Source of the DNA: Prorocentrum cordatum
Lineage: Eukaryota; Sar; Dinophyceae; Prorocentrales; Prorocentraceae
Direction of reading: 5' to 3'
NCBI GenBank assembly: GCA_963575745.1
Contig: CAUYUJ010017637.1
Coordinates: forward strand, 38,501-102,500
DNA: 64,000 bases
The position numbers were made by a program, and so were the translations under genes. The notes beneath the pieces are model-generated. The model was not told where the DNA came from. It worked only from the letters and a program-made list of their open reading frames with translations, and ran no database searches. Position 1 is the first letter of the stretch. Each line of letters opens with the position of its first letter. This document shows, one piece after another, positions 54,028-63,909 of the stretch.

Positions 54028-54466
54028 AGCAACACCATCATCATCATCAACGTGATCATCTACATCATCATCAACAACATCAGGATGATCATCATCAGCA
54101 TCGTCATCATCAGCAGCATCATCATTGTCGTCGTCGTCCGCATCATCACCATCATCACCATCAAACACAACATCCTTGTCATCGTCGCCGTTGTTATCGT
54201 CATCATCGCCATCATCAGCATGATCAGCGTGGTCAACATCATTATTGTCATCGTAATCACCATCATCATGAACATCCTCATTGTCATCGTGTACATCATC
54301 ATCAGCAGAAGCAGCAGCGTCATCGTTATCGCCATCGTGATCGTCATCTGCTTCAGCATCGCCATCGTCGTCATCATAACCATCATTATCACCGTCTTGA
54401 ACATTGTCGTCGGCAGCATCGCCATCAATGTAATCATCTTCGGCGGCGACATCGTCATCGCCTGCA
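52915..54466. repeat. ATC microsatellite with three copies of a 115-bp module
   Basis: Pure (ATC)n at 52,984-53,070, imperfect elsewhere. Embedded at about 53,268, 53,698 and 53,905 is a related non-ATC module reading TACAATTCCCCCTCCAGCGT, then CCGTCGCCACC, CACCACAAGCATMATA and GAATCGCCTTCCTCATC, followed by CAGCAGCAG. Confidence 0.9.
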
Positions 54467-54775
54467 TCATCTCCGCATCATCTGCCGTTTCTGCCGTTTC
54501 TCGCTAAGCCAGCGTCTGAGCAGCCGGCCCAAGGCGCGGATCGCGAGCAGCGACCCCCAGAGGTCGTGCCCACGCTCGAACGACGGCCCAGGGCCCCCGA
54601 CCCCGAGGAAGGAAGGCGGGAACGAGGACCTCGGGATGCTTAAGGAGCCGACGAAGCTTCCATAGCGTGTGGCCGCGATTGTCTCCAGGGACATCTCGTC
54701 CCTGCCCGCCAGGAAGACGTCGGCGATCGCCGCCTGGTGGGTCCACTCCGACGTCGGGTGTGCATCGGTGCTGCT
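54467..54775 (-). CDS. exon-like fragment, unknown protein
   Basis: One minus-strand frame reads AHPTSEWTHQAAIADVFLAG then RDEMSLETIAATRYGSF and, further on, FERGHDLWGSLLAIRALGRL then LRRWLSEKRQKRQ. Codons end mostly in G or C and the sequence looks natural, unlike the two shadow frames (Gly/Arg-rich). The frame continues into the ATC repeat, where it loses meaning. The upstream boundary is unclear. I do not recognise the family. Like the other islands it is on the minus strand. Confidence 0.35.
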   Translation of the reverse strand, partial: SSTDAHPTSEWTHQAAIADVFLAGRDEMSLETIAATRYGSFVGSLSIPRSSFPPSFLGVGGPGPSFERGHDLWGSLLAIRALGRLLRRWLSEKRQKRQMMRR

Positions 54776-56160
54776 CCGCTGTCTCTCTCTTGCTCACCCA
54801 GCATCCACCTTCTCCTCCCACCCTTCTTTCTCCACTCCTCCCCCCTCCTCTATCATTCTAGTGCCCCCCTCCCCTGTAAGAGAGCACACTGCAGCGCTTG
54901 CCGTAACCGATCACCTCCGCAAGGCCAAGACGGCCCATTTGGACAATGCGGGTGTAGCCGAAATTTGGGCCAAGTCCAGGCATTCGAACCTCAATCGGAA
55001 TTGGTACGACCCAGGTGCCTGCATGTTTCACATCGAACGTGCTCCTCGAAGCCTTGAGATCCCCGAGGTAAAGGCCCAGGAAGTCCCTGACTCGTTAGCA
55101 CGCATTTCATCCGATTTGCTGAAGGCCAGAGGCAACCAAGAAGCTGACGCAGATGCAGAAGCAGGCACTCGCTTGCAGACTGGCCACAGCTCGGCCGAGG
55201 TAGAATCATCGGAGACTCTGGGTGAAACAATGAAGCTCTTTTTACAGTTCATTCCTTCTGCTCTTTTTCTTTGGCAATCTCCCCGAAAGGGAAGCTGGCT
55301 TTAGTGAGACCGACACTGCTTCAAGGAAGCAAAGCTACATCATCGACGTGCTTGGGCAACATGCCTAAGAGCATCTACGACGTCGTCAGGAGATGCAGGA
55401 GGAGCGGGGAACCACCAAGACAGGAAATGATACAGTCGGGGCGTTGACCTAAGGAACCCTAAATCAGGAACTAGGCCCCTGTTTTCCACAAGTCGAACTT
55501 CGATCTCCCATCGAAAATCTAAGGACAACCTAAAACAAATTGTGAAACAATCAAGGAACACGGAGCCCCTCCCCAGCGAAAATGGTTCCTTCTTCAGCGC
55601 CCCGACTGTAGCCCCCTGCCTCGGCCTCATCCTCCTCATCCGGTCCCACAGGCTGTTGAGCAGCAGCACAGATGAAGATGGAGACAGGTTGGCTCTTGGA
55701 CCGGCCTCAATTGCCAAAGCGAAGCACCAAATCAAGGGTAGAGCCCTCGCACATCCACTACCATCTCCCGATTCCCTCTGTTCCTCTTCCTTCTCCTCCT
55801 CTTGAGGGATGCTCTGTATCCATTTCTTAGGGCCTCGGTGCACAATCACAATCAGTTGAACCACCACTTGTACGCCACAGAGCTACCTACGGGGATCGCA
55901 CTTCTGTGTAAGGCTTGCAGCAGCTACGTACTCCGAAGGAGCACGCGCCGTAAAACTGGAAGCCAAACGTCTGCCTGCTAAAGCTTCCCGCCGTCAATCC
56001 CGGAAACTACAGACATGGGAACGGCCGTATCGGTGCGAGGGGGCTCAGCGGTCTTATGCTGTCCTTGGGTGCGTGGGTGACGTGGCTTTCAGCAATGCCG
56101 ATGTCTATGGTCGTCAGCGCCGTCGCTATCGCTGTCGAACCCCCGCGCCACACCCCGACG
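54776..56160. other. low-copy sequence
   Basis: A plus-strand frame of about 210 codons runs from 54,669 to 55,304, but its codon use is mixed and it lacks motifs, so I do not call it a gene. The rest (55,310-56,160) shows nothing recognisable. Confidence 0.3.
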
Positions 56161-56164
56161 GCCC

Positions 56165-56265
56165 ACCCCGCAGTCCGCCCACGACGCACCCGCGACCCAC
56201 CCGCGACCCTCCCGCGACCCACCCGCGACCCACCCGCGACCCGCCCGCGACCCACTGACTACCTA
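56165..56265. repeat. GACCCACCCGC decamer-type tandem
   Basis: About eight units of CGACCCACCCGC with a CCTCCC variant. Downstream at about 56,280-56,310, CAACCC and GGGTTG can pair. Confidence 0.9.
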
Positions 56266-56535
56266 CCAGACCACCCCAACCCAACCTGCAGACCCAAGCT
56301 TCGGGTTGGGGGGGGTATGGGCTCCATATGTGTTTCTTCGATGCTCCCAGACCCCCCCCCTGGAAATGGAGAGCCAATTGAGGCTTTCGGGTTGGGTTGG
56401 GCTGGTCTGGTGGGTGGTGACCCACGCCCAGCCCACGCCCGCGACCCACCCACACAGCACTGAAAAGATTGCCGCCTGCGGCGGGGCAGCGATCTTCCAC
56501 AAAATCTCGACGCCTGCGACGGGCTGCTGCACATG

Positions 56536-56705
56536 ACAGTCAACCCGTATAGCCAGGACGCAGGATAAGAATACAAGGGCCGTGGAAGGGCATGTCGACA
56601 CTTTGCGGGCGGGGCGCGACCAGCGAAAGCAGCCAATGATGAGCCGAGGGAGAAGGCTGCAAGGGTAACCTTGGAAAGTCGTTCATCCTTACTTGCCAGG
56701 CGAAG
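56536..56705 (+). repeat. dispersed repeat family F, copy 2
   Basis: Matches 5727-5905 (ACAGTCAACCCGTATAGCCA, GGGCATGTCGACACTTTGCG, GGAAAGTCGTTCATCCTTAC). Confidence 0.65.
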
Positions 56706-57340
56706 ATTTATACATATCAACCGCCTGGGAACCGACGTCCTGGTGCCCGATCGGGCGGTGGATATTGATATATGTTGGCCCTGGGAGGCCCGAATATATC
56801 CAGATCCACCGCCTGTGGAAGCCCCCTGCGGCTCCGTAGTGGCACCAAGATGGCTCCCTGAGAACCCCTCACGGGGCCCGAAAAGGCCAAAACTGGCGCA
56901 TTTTAAAAGAACACTGACGTGTTTGGCCAACTCGTCCTGACGCCCTGCCCAGCAACCCGAAACAGGCCAACAGGCTTCCAGGAGGGCCCCACAACGGCTC
57001 CTGGCGGCACTGGGGCGGCCCAAGAGTCACCAAAGGCAACCCAAGAGGACCCCGAGACGGGCGCAGGACCGCCCAAAATGGCCCCATGACGGCCCCACGG
57101 TCCCCACCCAGCCCAAGATATCCCCACCGCAAGCCTGCAGAATCCACGCCTGGAAGTGACGTGTTGCCGGAGGCAGGTCCGCGGATGCTGCAACGCAATG
57201 GATCCAATGTATCCAATGACTGCACAATTTGCACATACTGTATTACGTTTCATTCTTATGTCCCCCCTAACCACCCGCCGACCAGGGTGGCCCACCCCTT
57301 CTGGATCCCAAAAACGTACAAAACCCTATGGAAAATCTGT
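56706..57340. other. low-copy sequence with an inverted repeat
   Basis: GGCGGTGGATATTGATATAT (56,754-56,773) faces ATATATCCAGATCCACCGCC (56,794-56,813), an imperfect 20-bp hairpin. 56,845-56,930 looks like a decayed array spacer. No gene. Confidence 0.45.
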
Positions 57341-57600
57341 GATTTGGGGTCATGGGGCCTCTTGGGGGTCCAAGCGTGCATCAAGACGGCTCAGGATGGC
57401 CTCCAAACGGGCCAAGATGACCCCAAGACGATCCAAGATGGCCCCAAGAGGGCCCGAAAAGCTCCCAAAGAAGGCCCCAGAGGGCCCCAAAAGGACCCCC
57501 AAGAGCGCCTCAAGAGGCCAAAATCATTGTTTCCCCTTGGGTGCTTTAAAGAATTTAGCGTTCTCGTCGCACTCTACTGTTCCAGGCCTGGATCCGACCC
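57340..57600. repeat. CCAAGAYGGC array, short diverged block
   Basis: AAGATGACCCCAAGACGATC-type units run to 57,515. The spacer CAAAATCATTGTTTCCCCTT then GGGTGCTTTAAAGAATTT follows to about 57,565. Confidence 0.8.
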
Positions 57601-57639
57601 CGTTCTAGATACGCCCCCCCGTCGAGGGCGCGACGTCTT

Positions 57640-57870
57640 CACAAAACGCGATGAAGTCCCACGCGAGAGCGCGATTCCTGCAGAAAGCGTGAGGAAATCA
57701 CGCGCGAGAGCGCGATTTGGAAATGCATTGTGAGGAAGTATCAAGCGGGAGTCGTTGTTGTTGTTGAAATCTCACCATTGGAAAATAATCATTGTTGATC
57801 CCCCTCCAGTGACCATTGTATGTAATTCAATTGCAATGCTTCCCCTGGGGCTGGCACCCTGTTCTTCTTA
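57640..57870. repeat. family S fragment with inverted tail
   Basis: GAGAGCGCGATTCC minisatellite units on plus (57,640-57,765) are followed by the tail in reverse orientation (GTTGATCCCCCTCCAGTGAC then CCTGGGGCTGGCACCCTGTT). It abuts the TIR element. Confidence 0.7.
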
Positions 57871-58814
57871 CATAACAGCTTTTGCTGATAGGTTTCTAGT
57901 GGTCTCAAAAGAGAGCAGCAGATGACTCCACAGGGGGGTCGGGGCGGGACCCGGACAGGCTGCCGCCGCGGCTGCCGCCGAAGCCGAAATCGCTTGGGAC
58001 ATCCTCGCAAAATCGCTCTTGGTGCTCCCAGAACTCCATTCCCGGGCCACATTTTGGATGCCCGGAGCCAACTGTAGGCCACTTCGTGCTCTTCGACTTC
58101 CCAGAACTCCATTCCCGGGCCACATTTTGGATGCCCGGAGCCAACTGTAGGCCACTTCGTGGTCTTCGAGTTCCCAGAACTCCATTCCCGGGCCACATTT
58201 TGATGCCCGGAGCCAACTGTAGGCCACTTCGTGGTCTTCGAGTTCCCAGAACTCCATTCCTGGGCATGATTTTGAATGCCCGGAGCCAACTGTAGGCCAC
58301 TTCGTGTCTTCGAGTTCCCAGAACTCCATTCCCGGGCCACATTTTGAATGCTGAGGCAGGCTGAAGGCTGAGGCAGGCTGAGGCTGAGGCAGGCTGAGGC
58401 TGAGGCCGAGGCTGAAGGCAGACTGAGGCTGAGGCTGAAGCAGGCTGAGGCTGAGGCTGAGGCAGGCTGAGGCTGAGGCTGAGGCAGGCTGATGCTGAGG
58501 CAGGCTGAGGCTGAGGCTGAGGCTGATGCAGGCTGAGGCTGAGGCAGCCTGAGGCTGACGCCGAGGCTGAGGCTGAGGCAGGCCGAGGCCGAGGCTGACG
58601 CAGGCTGAGGCCGAGGCAGGCTGAGGCTGAGGCTGAGGCAGGCTGAGGCTGAGGCAGGCTGAGGCTAAGGCTGTGGCTGTGACTGCCGTTGCCACTGCGA
58701 CTGTCATCGCGAATGCGACTACGACTGCGAGAACAGCAGAATTCTACAACTGGATTATCATATGAATCGTAAGGGGAATGCTTCCATATATGCTCTTACA
58801 CATCGCTGTTAGGT
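57871..58814 (-). mobile_element. TIR element, copy 2 (inverted relative to copy 1)
   Basis: The right terminus TCGCTGTTAGGT (58,803-58,814) is perfect. The left terminus CATAACAGC is degenerate. The same ordered parts as copy 1 occur in reverse: TAGGTTTCTAGTGG end, 73-bp minisatellite (58,030-58,348), a GCTGAGGCAGGCTGAG tract in place of CCT, then the conserved end with GACTGTCATCGCGAATGCGA. Confidence 0.7.
58345..58680. repeat. GCTGAGGCAGGCTGAG microsatellite-like tract
   Basis: Hexamer-based GCTGAG/GCAGGCTGAG tandem inside the TIR element. Copy 1 shows the complementary CCTCAGCCTGCC at 19,600-19,620 before it becomes pure CCT. Confidence 0.95.
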
Positions 58815-58854
58815 TGCTTTGCCGGGATAATTTATCAGGGAACGTCATGGGGCT

Positions 58855-59440
58855 CAAACTGTGTTGCTGGCCCCGAGTTTACAACAACAACGGCTCCCGC
58901 CTGACCGTTCCTCACAATAGATTACAAATCGTGCTCTCGCGCGGGACTTCCTCGCAATGTGTATGCGAACCGCGCTCTCGCGTGGGACTTCCTCGCAGCT
59001 TATTTAAATGATGCGCCCTCGACACTCAGGAATCACGCGCTCGGTTTTGCTTTCTCACGATTTACTTGGGAATCGCGCTATCGCTCAAGACTTCCTCGCG
59101 ATTCATGCAGGACCCACGTTTCAGCCACCCGCCTGCTCGGCCTGGTCGCCTGGGCCCGCCTTCCCGACCTGCCCGCTATGGGTCTGCCCACCCGATCTGC
59201 CCGTCTGGTTATACCACTTGTGTTCTGGTCCTTGCCCCCCTGCTGCTAATTTCTCTCGTGTTCCATTGTTCTCCCTCCTCCTCCCACCTCTTCTCTTCCC
59301 GTGTTTCAGGGGTTGCACTAATGCCCGTGGCGGGCAAGGAAGATATACCCCCAAGGGGGTACGACCGATGACGACGAGGGCGGGTACCGAGGGCTTGGGA
59401 TATACGTATTGAATGACACGTGAGCAGATAGAAGCGGACA
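58855..59440 (-). repeat. family S composite unit, inverted copy
   Basis: Reverse complement of the units at 60-62 kb: the GTTTACAACAACAACGGCTC end, minisatellite with GAATCGCGCTATCGCTCAAG, the head with GCCTGGTCGCCTGGGCC, and CCCAAGGGGGTACGACCGAT. Confidence 0.75.
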
Positions 59441-59454
59441 GGATTGAAATGATT

Positions 59455-59905
59455 GCTGTTGTTGTTGTAAGTTGGGGCCCAACGACACAATTTGGTGGCA
59501 CAGCATTCTCCCGTGAGAAAAAAAAACGGGTGCGAGCCCCATGACAACTTTAATTGAAAATACAATGGTTACCGGAAGGGGGATTAACAATAATTGAGCC
59601 CATAAATGACACCAACAAAAAACACAGCAACAACAACAACAACAACACCAACAACAACAGCAACAACCGCAGCAACAACAACGACAACAACAACAACAAC
59701 AACAACACCAACAACAACAACAACAACAACAACAACACCTACAACAACAGTGGCAACAACAAAAGCAGCAGCAACAGCACAAACAGCAACAACTACAACA
59801 GCACCGACACCAACAACAGCAATCAAAATAAACATTACAACCACGACGACGACGACGACGACAACGCCAACAACAACAACAACAACAACAACTGCAGCAA
59901 CAATC
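59455..59905 (+). repeat. family S tail followed by (CAA)n tract
   Basis: The tail AACGGGTGCGAGCCCC, AATACAATGGTTACCGGAAG and GGGGATTAACAATAATT is on plus. From 59,605 it becomes (CAA)n with CAG/GAC interruptions to 59,905. Confidence 0.8.
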
Positions 59906-59919
59906 ATGTTAAGACGGTT

Positions 59920-60975
59920 CTCTCGTATCTGCTCGCGTGCCACCCAACACGTATATCCCAAACCCTCGATACCCGCCCTCTTGTTCTTCGATCGTACCCC
60001 CTTCGGGGTGTACCTTTCTTACCTGCAACGTGTGTATTTCGTGCAGCCTCTAAGGCAAGGAGAAGAGAGGACGGATGGAAGGAAGGGACAAGGGGGAGGG
60101 AGGAAGATGGAGCACGAGAGAGAATAGCAGGAGGGGGGCCGGGAGCAAAAAACACGTGGCAGGACCAGACGGGCAAATCGGGCGGGTAGACACTACCGGG
60201 CGGGTCAGGAAGGCGGGCCTAGACGGCCAGGTCGAGCAGACTAGTTGCTAAAGCGTGCGTCCTGCATGAGTCACGAGAAAGTCTCGAGCGATAGCGCGAT
60301 TCCCCTATAGATCATGACGAAATCCACAGCGAGAGCGTGATTCCTGAGTGTCGCGGGCGTGGCGTCTGAAAAAACTGCAAAGATGTCCCACGCGAAAGCG
60401 TGATTCCTGCATTAAATTATGAGGACGTCACTCGCGAGAGCGCGATTTGGGAATAAAATGTGGGAAAATAGCAGGCGGGAGCCGTTGTTATTGCAAACCC
60501 GGGGCCAGGGGCACAGTTTGAGCAGGAAGATTTCCCCCAGTGAAAACACAGCGAGCCCCAGGAGGGGCACTTCAAGTGAAAAAAAACACGTATGTTACGC
60601 GAATGCGTGAGTCCTGCATCATTCGCCAGGAGGTCTCAGGCGAAAGCGCGATTCCTAAGTAAGTTATGAGGAAGTCCCAGGCGAGAGCGCGATTCCTGAA
60701 TGGCGAAGGTGAGGCGCCTCAATAAATTTCGAGGGCGTCACAGGCGAGAGCGCAATTCTTTGATAAATTGCCCGGAAATCCCTAGCGAGAGCACGATTCC
60801 TCAGCAAATGTCGAAACAAGTATCAGGCGGAAGCCATTGTTGCTGTAGTCAAGGGGGGCCATCAACGCAGTTTGAAGAGGAAAATGTTCCCTGATACAAA
60901 GCATGGTGCAAGTCCTGCGAAGGGCACTTCAACTCAAAAAAACACATCATATGTTACTGGAGGGGGATCAACGAT
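59920..60975 (+). repeat. family S composite unit, direct copy 1
   Basis: Head (CTCGTATCTGCTCGCGTGCC, ATATCCCAAACCCTCGATAC, GGGCAAATCGGGCGGGTAGA), then two rounds of minisatellite plus tail, the first tail ending near 60,600. Confidence 0.8.
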
Positions 60976-61029
60976 CGTGAATTATTATTATTCAATAGTG
61001 AGACAGACTTAAACAGACATGTTAAAACT

Positions 61030-61765
61030 GTTCGCTCGTATCTGCTCGCGTGCCACTCACCACGTATATCCCAAACCCTCGATACCCGCACTCTTCGTCT
61101 TCGATCGTACCGCCTTGGGGGTAGATCTTTCTGACCTGCAACGTGTATCTCGTGCAGCCCCAAGGCAGGGGAAGAGAAGACGGATGGAAGCAAGGGACAA
61201 GTGGTAGGGGGGAGGATGAAGCACGAAGGAGAGTAGCAGGAGGGTGGCTAGGGGCAGAAAACACATGGCAAAACCAGACGGGCACATCGGGCGGGTAGAC
61301 CCTAACAGGCAGGTCGGGAAGGCGGGCACAAGCGGCCATGTCGTGCAGGCGGGTTGCTGAAGCATGCGTCCCGCATGAACCGCGAAGAGGTCTCGAGCGA
61401 CAGCGCAAATTCCACATAAATCGTCAGGAAATCCACAGCGTGAGCGAGACTCCTGAGTGTCGAGGGCGCGGTGTCTGAATAAATTGCGAGGAAGTCCCTC
61501 GCGAGAGCGCGTTTTTTTGCATAATGCGTAAGGAAGTCCCGCGCGAGAGCACGATTTGGAAATAAATTGTGAGGCAGAATCAACCGGGAGCCGCTGTGGT
61601 TATAACCGAAGGTCAACAACTCAATTCTGGAACCCAATACTTTCCCCCGATTAAAAACAGGGTGCGAGTCCTGGGAAGGGCACTTCACATGAAAAAACAC
61701 AATGTGCCCTGGAGGGGCGATCGACAAGACTTACTCTTCAGTAATGAAAGATCAACAGCAATCAG
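61030..61765 (+). repeat. family S composite unit, direct copy 2
   Basis: Head 61,030-61,375, minisatellite to about 61,590, tail to 61,765. Head to head distance to the next copy is about 742 bp. Confidence 0.82.
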
Positions 61766-61774
61766 TTAAGTTTG

Positions 61775-62465
61775 TTCGCTCTTACCTGCTCGCGTGCCAC
61801 TCATCACCTGTATCCCAAACCCTCGATACCCGCCCTCTTCGCCTTCGATCGTACCCCCTTAGGGGTATAATTTTCTTACCTGTAACGTGTATTTCGTGCA
61901 GCCCCTAAGGCAAAGGAAGAGGGTTCGGATGGAAGCAAAGGACAAGTGGTAGGGAGGAGGATGAAGCACGAGGGAGAGTAGCAGGAGGAGGGACTAGGGT
62001 CAGAAAACACGTGGCAGAACCAGACGGGCAGATCGGGCGGGTAAACCCTAACAGGCGGGTCGGAAGGTGGGCCCAGGCGGCCAGGTCGAGCAGGCGGGTT
62101 GCTGAAGCGTGCGTCCTGCATAAATCGCGAGGAAGTCTCCAGCGATAGCGCGATTCGTGATTCCTAAATGTCGAAGACGTGGCGTTTAAATACATTGTAA
62201 GGAACTCCCACGCGAGAGCACGATTCCTGCAAAGTGTGGGGAAGTCCCGCGCGAGAGCGCGACGTTGCAATACACTGTGAGGAGGTATCAGGCGGGAGCC
62301 GTTGTTGCTGTAACTCGGTGGCCAGAGCCAGTTCTGTGACACCTCAATTTCCCTTGTAAAAAAAGAAAGAAAAAAAAAGTGCTAGCCCCGAGGGAAGCAA
62401 CTTCAAGTGCAAAATGGAATGGCTACCGGGCAGAGGGATCCACAACAACTGCTCTTCAGAAGTGG
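61775..62465 (+). repeat. family S composite unit, direct copy 3
   Basis: Head TTCGCTCTTACCTGCTCGCG, minisatellite 62,120-62,300, tail ending ACTGCTCTTCAGAAGTG at about 62,464. Confidence 0.82.
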
Positions 62466-62520
62466 GCACCCGGCGCCACTGGCCGAGGCGAGGGGAGCCC
62501 CTGGGGGGGGGGGGGGCGGC

Positions 62521-62640
62521 GGAGGCCTGGCAGTCGAGGTCGGAGTGCGCGAGCAGGCAGCCCACGACGTTGCTCGCCGTCTTGTGCGTGGCGTGCTTGA
62601 GCACGTGCGGCAGCAGCTCGCGCGCGCGCGCGCCCGCGCC
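62521..62640 (-). pseudogene. possible PUF (Pumilio-type) repeat fragment
   Basis: A minus-strand frame reads ARELLPHVLKHATHKTASNV then VGCLLAHSDLDCQA, with codons ending almost only in G/C. The HKTASNVVG core resembles the RNA-contact helix of Pumilio repeats (HKFASNVVE-like), preceded by a helix like LLPHVLK. Only one repeat is visible; upstream is GGA-type low complexity and downstream is proline-rich. It could be one exon of a PUF-like gene. Other helical-repeat proteins are possible. Confidence 0.35.
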
Positions 62641-62664
62641 GCGACCGGCGCCTGCCAACGCCGC

Positions 62665-62785
62665 GCCCTGAGGAGCGAGGGAGGAGGAGGAGGAGCGAGG
62701 GAGGAGGAGGAGGAGCGAGGGAGGAGGAGGAGGAGGAGGAGGAGGAGGAGCGAGGGAGGAGGAGGAGGAGGAGGCGCGTGTCCCG
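62665..62785. repeat. GGAGGAGGAGCGAGGGA minisatellite
   Basis: GGAGGAGGAGGAGCGAGGGA-type units, about five to six, on the plus strand. Confidence 0.9.
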
Positions 62786-63175
62786 AGGGCTCGTGCCACG
62801 CGCCGCGAGGCCCGCCCGCCCTTCCGTGCCCTCGGGGGGGCACGGCCGGACGCCCCGGCGCCGGCCACGCCTCGCCTCCGGCCCTCGCGGCCGCCCAGGA
62901 GCGGCACCCGCGGGAGGGAGGGAAGGCCTCTCTCCCTGCCGGCGCTGCGCTCGAGGGCTCTCGCAGCGGCTTGCAGGGGAGGGGGGCAACAGAGAGTAGC
63001 CCCACATGGGAGACGGGGCGCCCGAGATCGTCCAGCCGAGAGCGCCCGGTCCAGAGGCCGTTTCGCCGGGCACCTCGCCACGGCTTGTTCCAGAGTCGTG
63101 CTCTCGCCGCAATGCCGGCTGCATCTTTGGCCTGAACGGCCACGGTCCACTGTAAATAACACGACGGTGCACCTG
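62786..63175. other. GC-rich island
   Basis: Open in several frames on both strands. No motif recognised; it may be the upstream part of the coding island at 62,521-62,640. Confidence 0.3.
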
Positions 63176-63179
63176 AGGC

Positions 63180-63400
63180 AGGAGAGCGCAGAATCGAAGC
63201 GAAAATTCGAATCGGCCATCGAAATTAATCGGAGCGGCGGAGATCGACAAACAAGTCGGGAGGAGTCCTATCGGCGGAAACCGGCGGATTAGCTAGGCCT
63301 CATTGAGACATCGGAGTCCAGATCGGAATCCGACGCCGAATCGAGTCGGAATCGGAAGCCATCGAGGTCGAATCGAACCGAATCGGAGGAATCGAAACGA
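63180..63400. repeat. GAATCG / CATCGAAATTAATCGG motif island
   Basis: AATCGAAGCG, CGAATCGGCC, GAATCGAACC and GAATCGGAGG recur at short intervals. Diverged. Confidence 0.5.
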
Positions 63401-63514
63401 GCCCCGAGCTTTGCGGCTATTGGGTTGGCTTGCTGGGCAGCTCCTCACTGACGCCCCCTGTGGTTGTCTCACGCAGCGCGCCGCCGAGGAACCCGCAGAC
63501 CAGAGTGAAGGGGC

Positions 63515-63672
63515 CCTGGGACACACAGATAAATAGACACAGATAGCAGGAGTCCCAATATTTTCTTATATTTTCTGGGTTTTTCTCTTCCCCCCGCACT
63601 TCCCATATTTCCCCATATTTTCTGGGGGATCGACGATTAATTGTGTCTGTGTGCTTTTTTCCCTCCTGAAGA
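63515..63672 (+). repeat. family E, 3' part
   Basis: CTGGGACACACAGATAAATA then TATTTTCTGGGTTTTT and GGGGGATCGACGATTAATTG. Matches 14,853-15,012. Confidence 0.7.
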
Positions 63673-63774
63673 CCAGAGGGAGGAGCAGAGCGGAGGACGA
63701 GGGCGTCGTGTGCGGGGCACCTTTTTTTTGACAGAGGTGGGGGCGGAGAGCGGGGCGTGAGCGGTGGAGGCCGA

Positions 63775-63909
63775 CCAGCCACAACTGGGGGCGCTGTGGT
63801 CCTTACCCCCCTGGTGGAACCCATCGCATCGACGATCTCTCGGGAGGGGTGTCGAAATCGATGGGTCCCCCAGGGGGGTAAGGACCACAGCTCCCCCAGT
63901 TGTGGCTGG
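63775..63909. repeat. 51-bp inverted repeat (MITE-like)
   Basis: Left arm 63,775-63,826 (CCAGCCACAACTGGGGG... to CCCATCG) pairs with right arm 63,859-63,909 at about 92% identity, separated by about 32 bp. The central ATCGACGATCTC...TCGAAATCGAT can pair partly too. No ORF and no clear target duplication. Confidence 0.85.

Noticed and set aside
54669-55304. Plus-strand frame of about 210 codons
   Set aside because: Mixed codon bias, no motif, and it overlaps a better-looking minus-strand fragment at its start.
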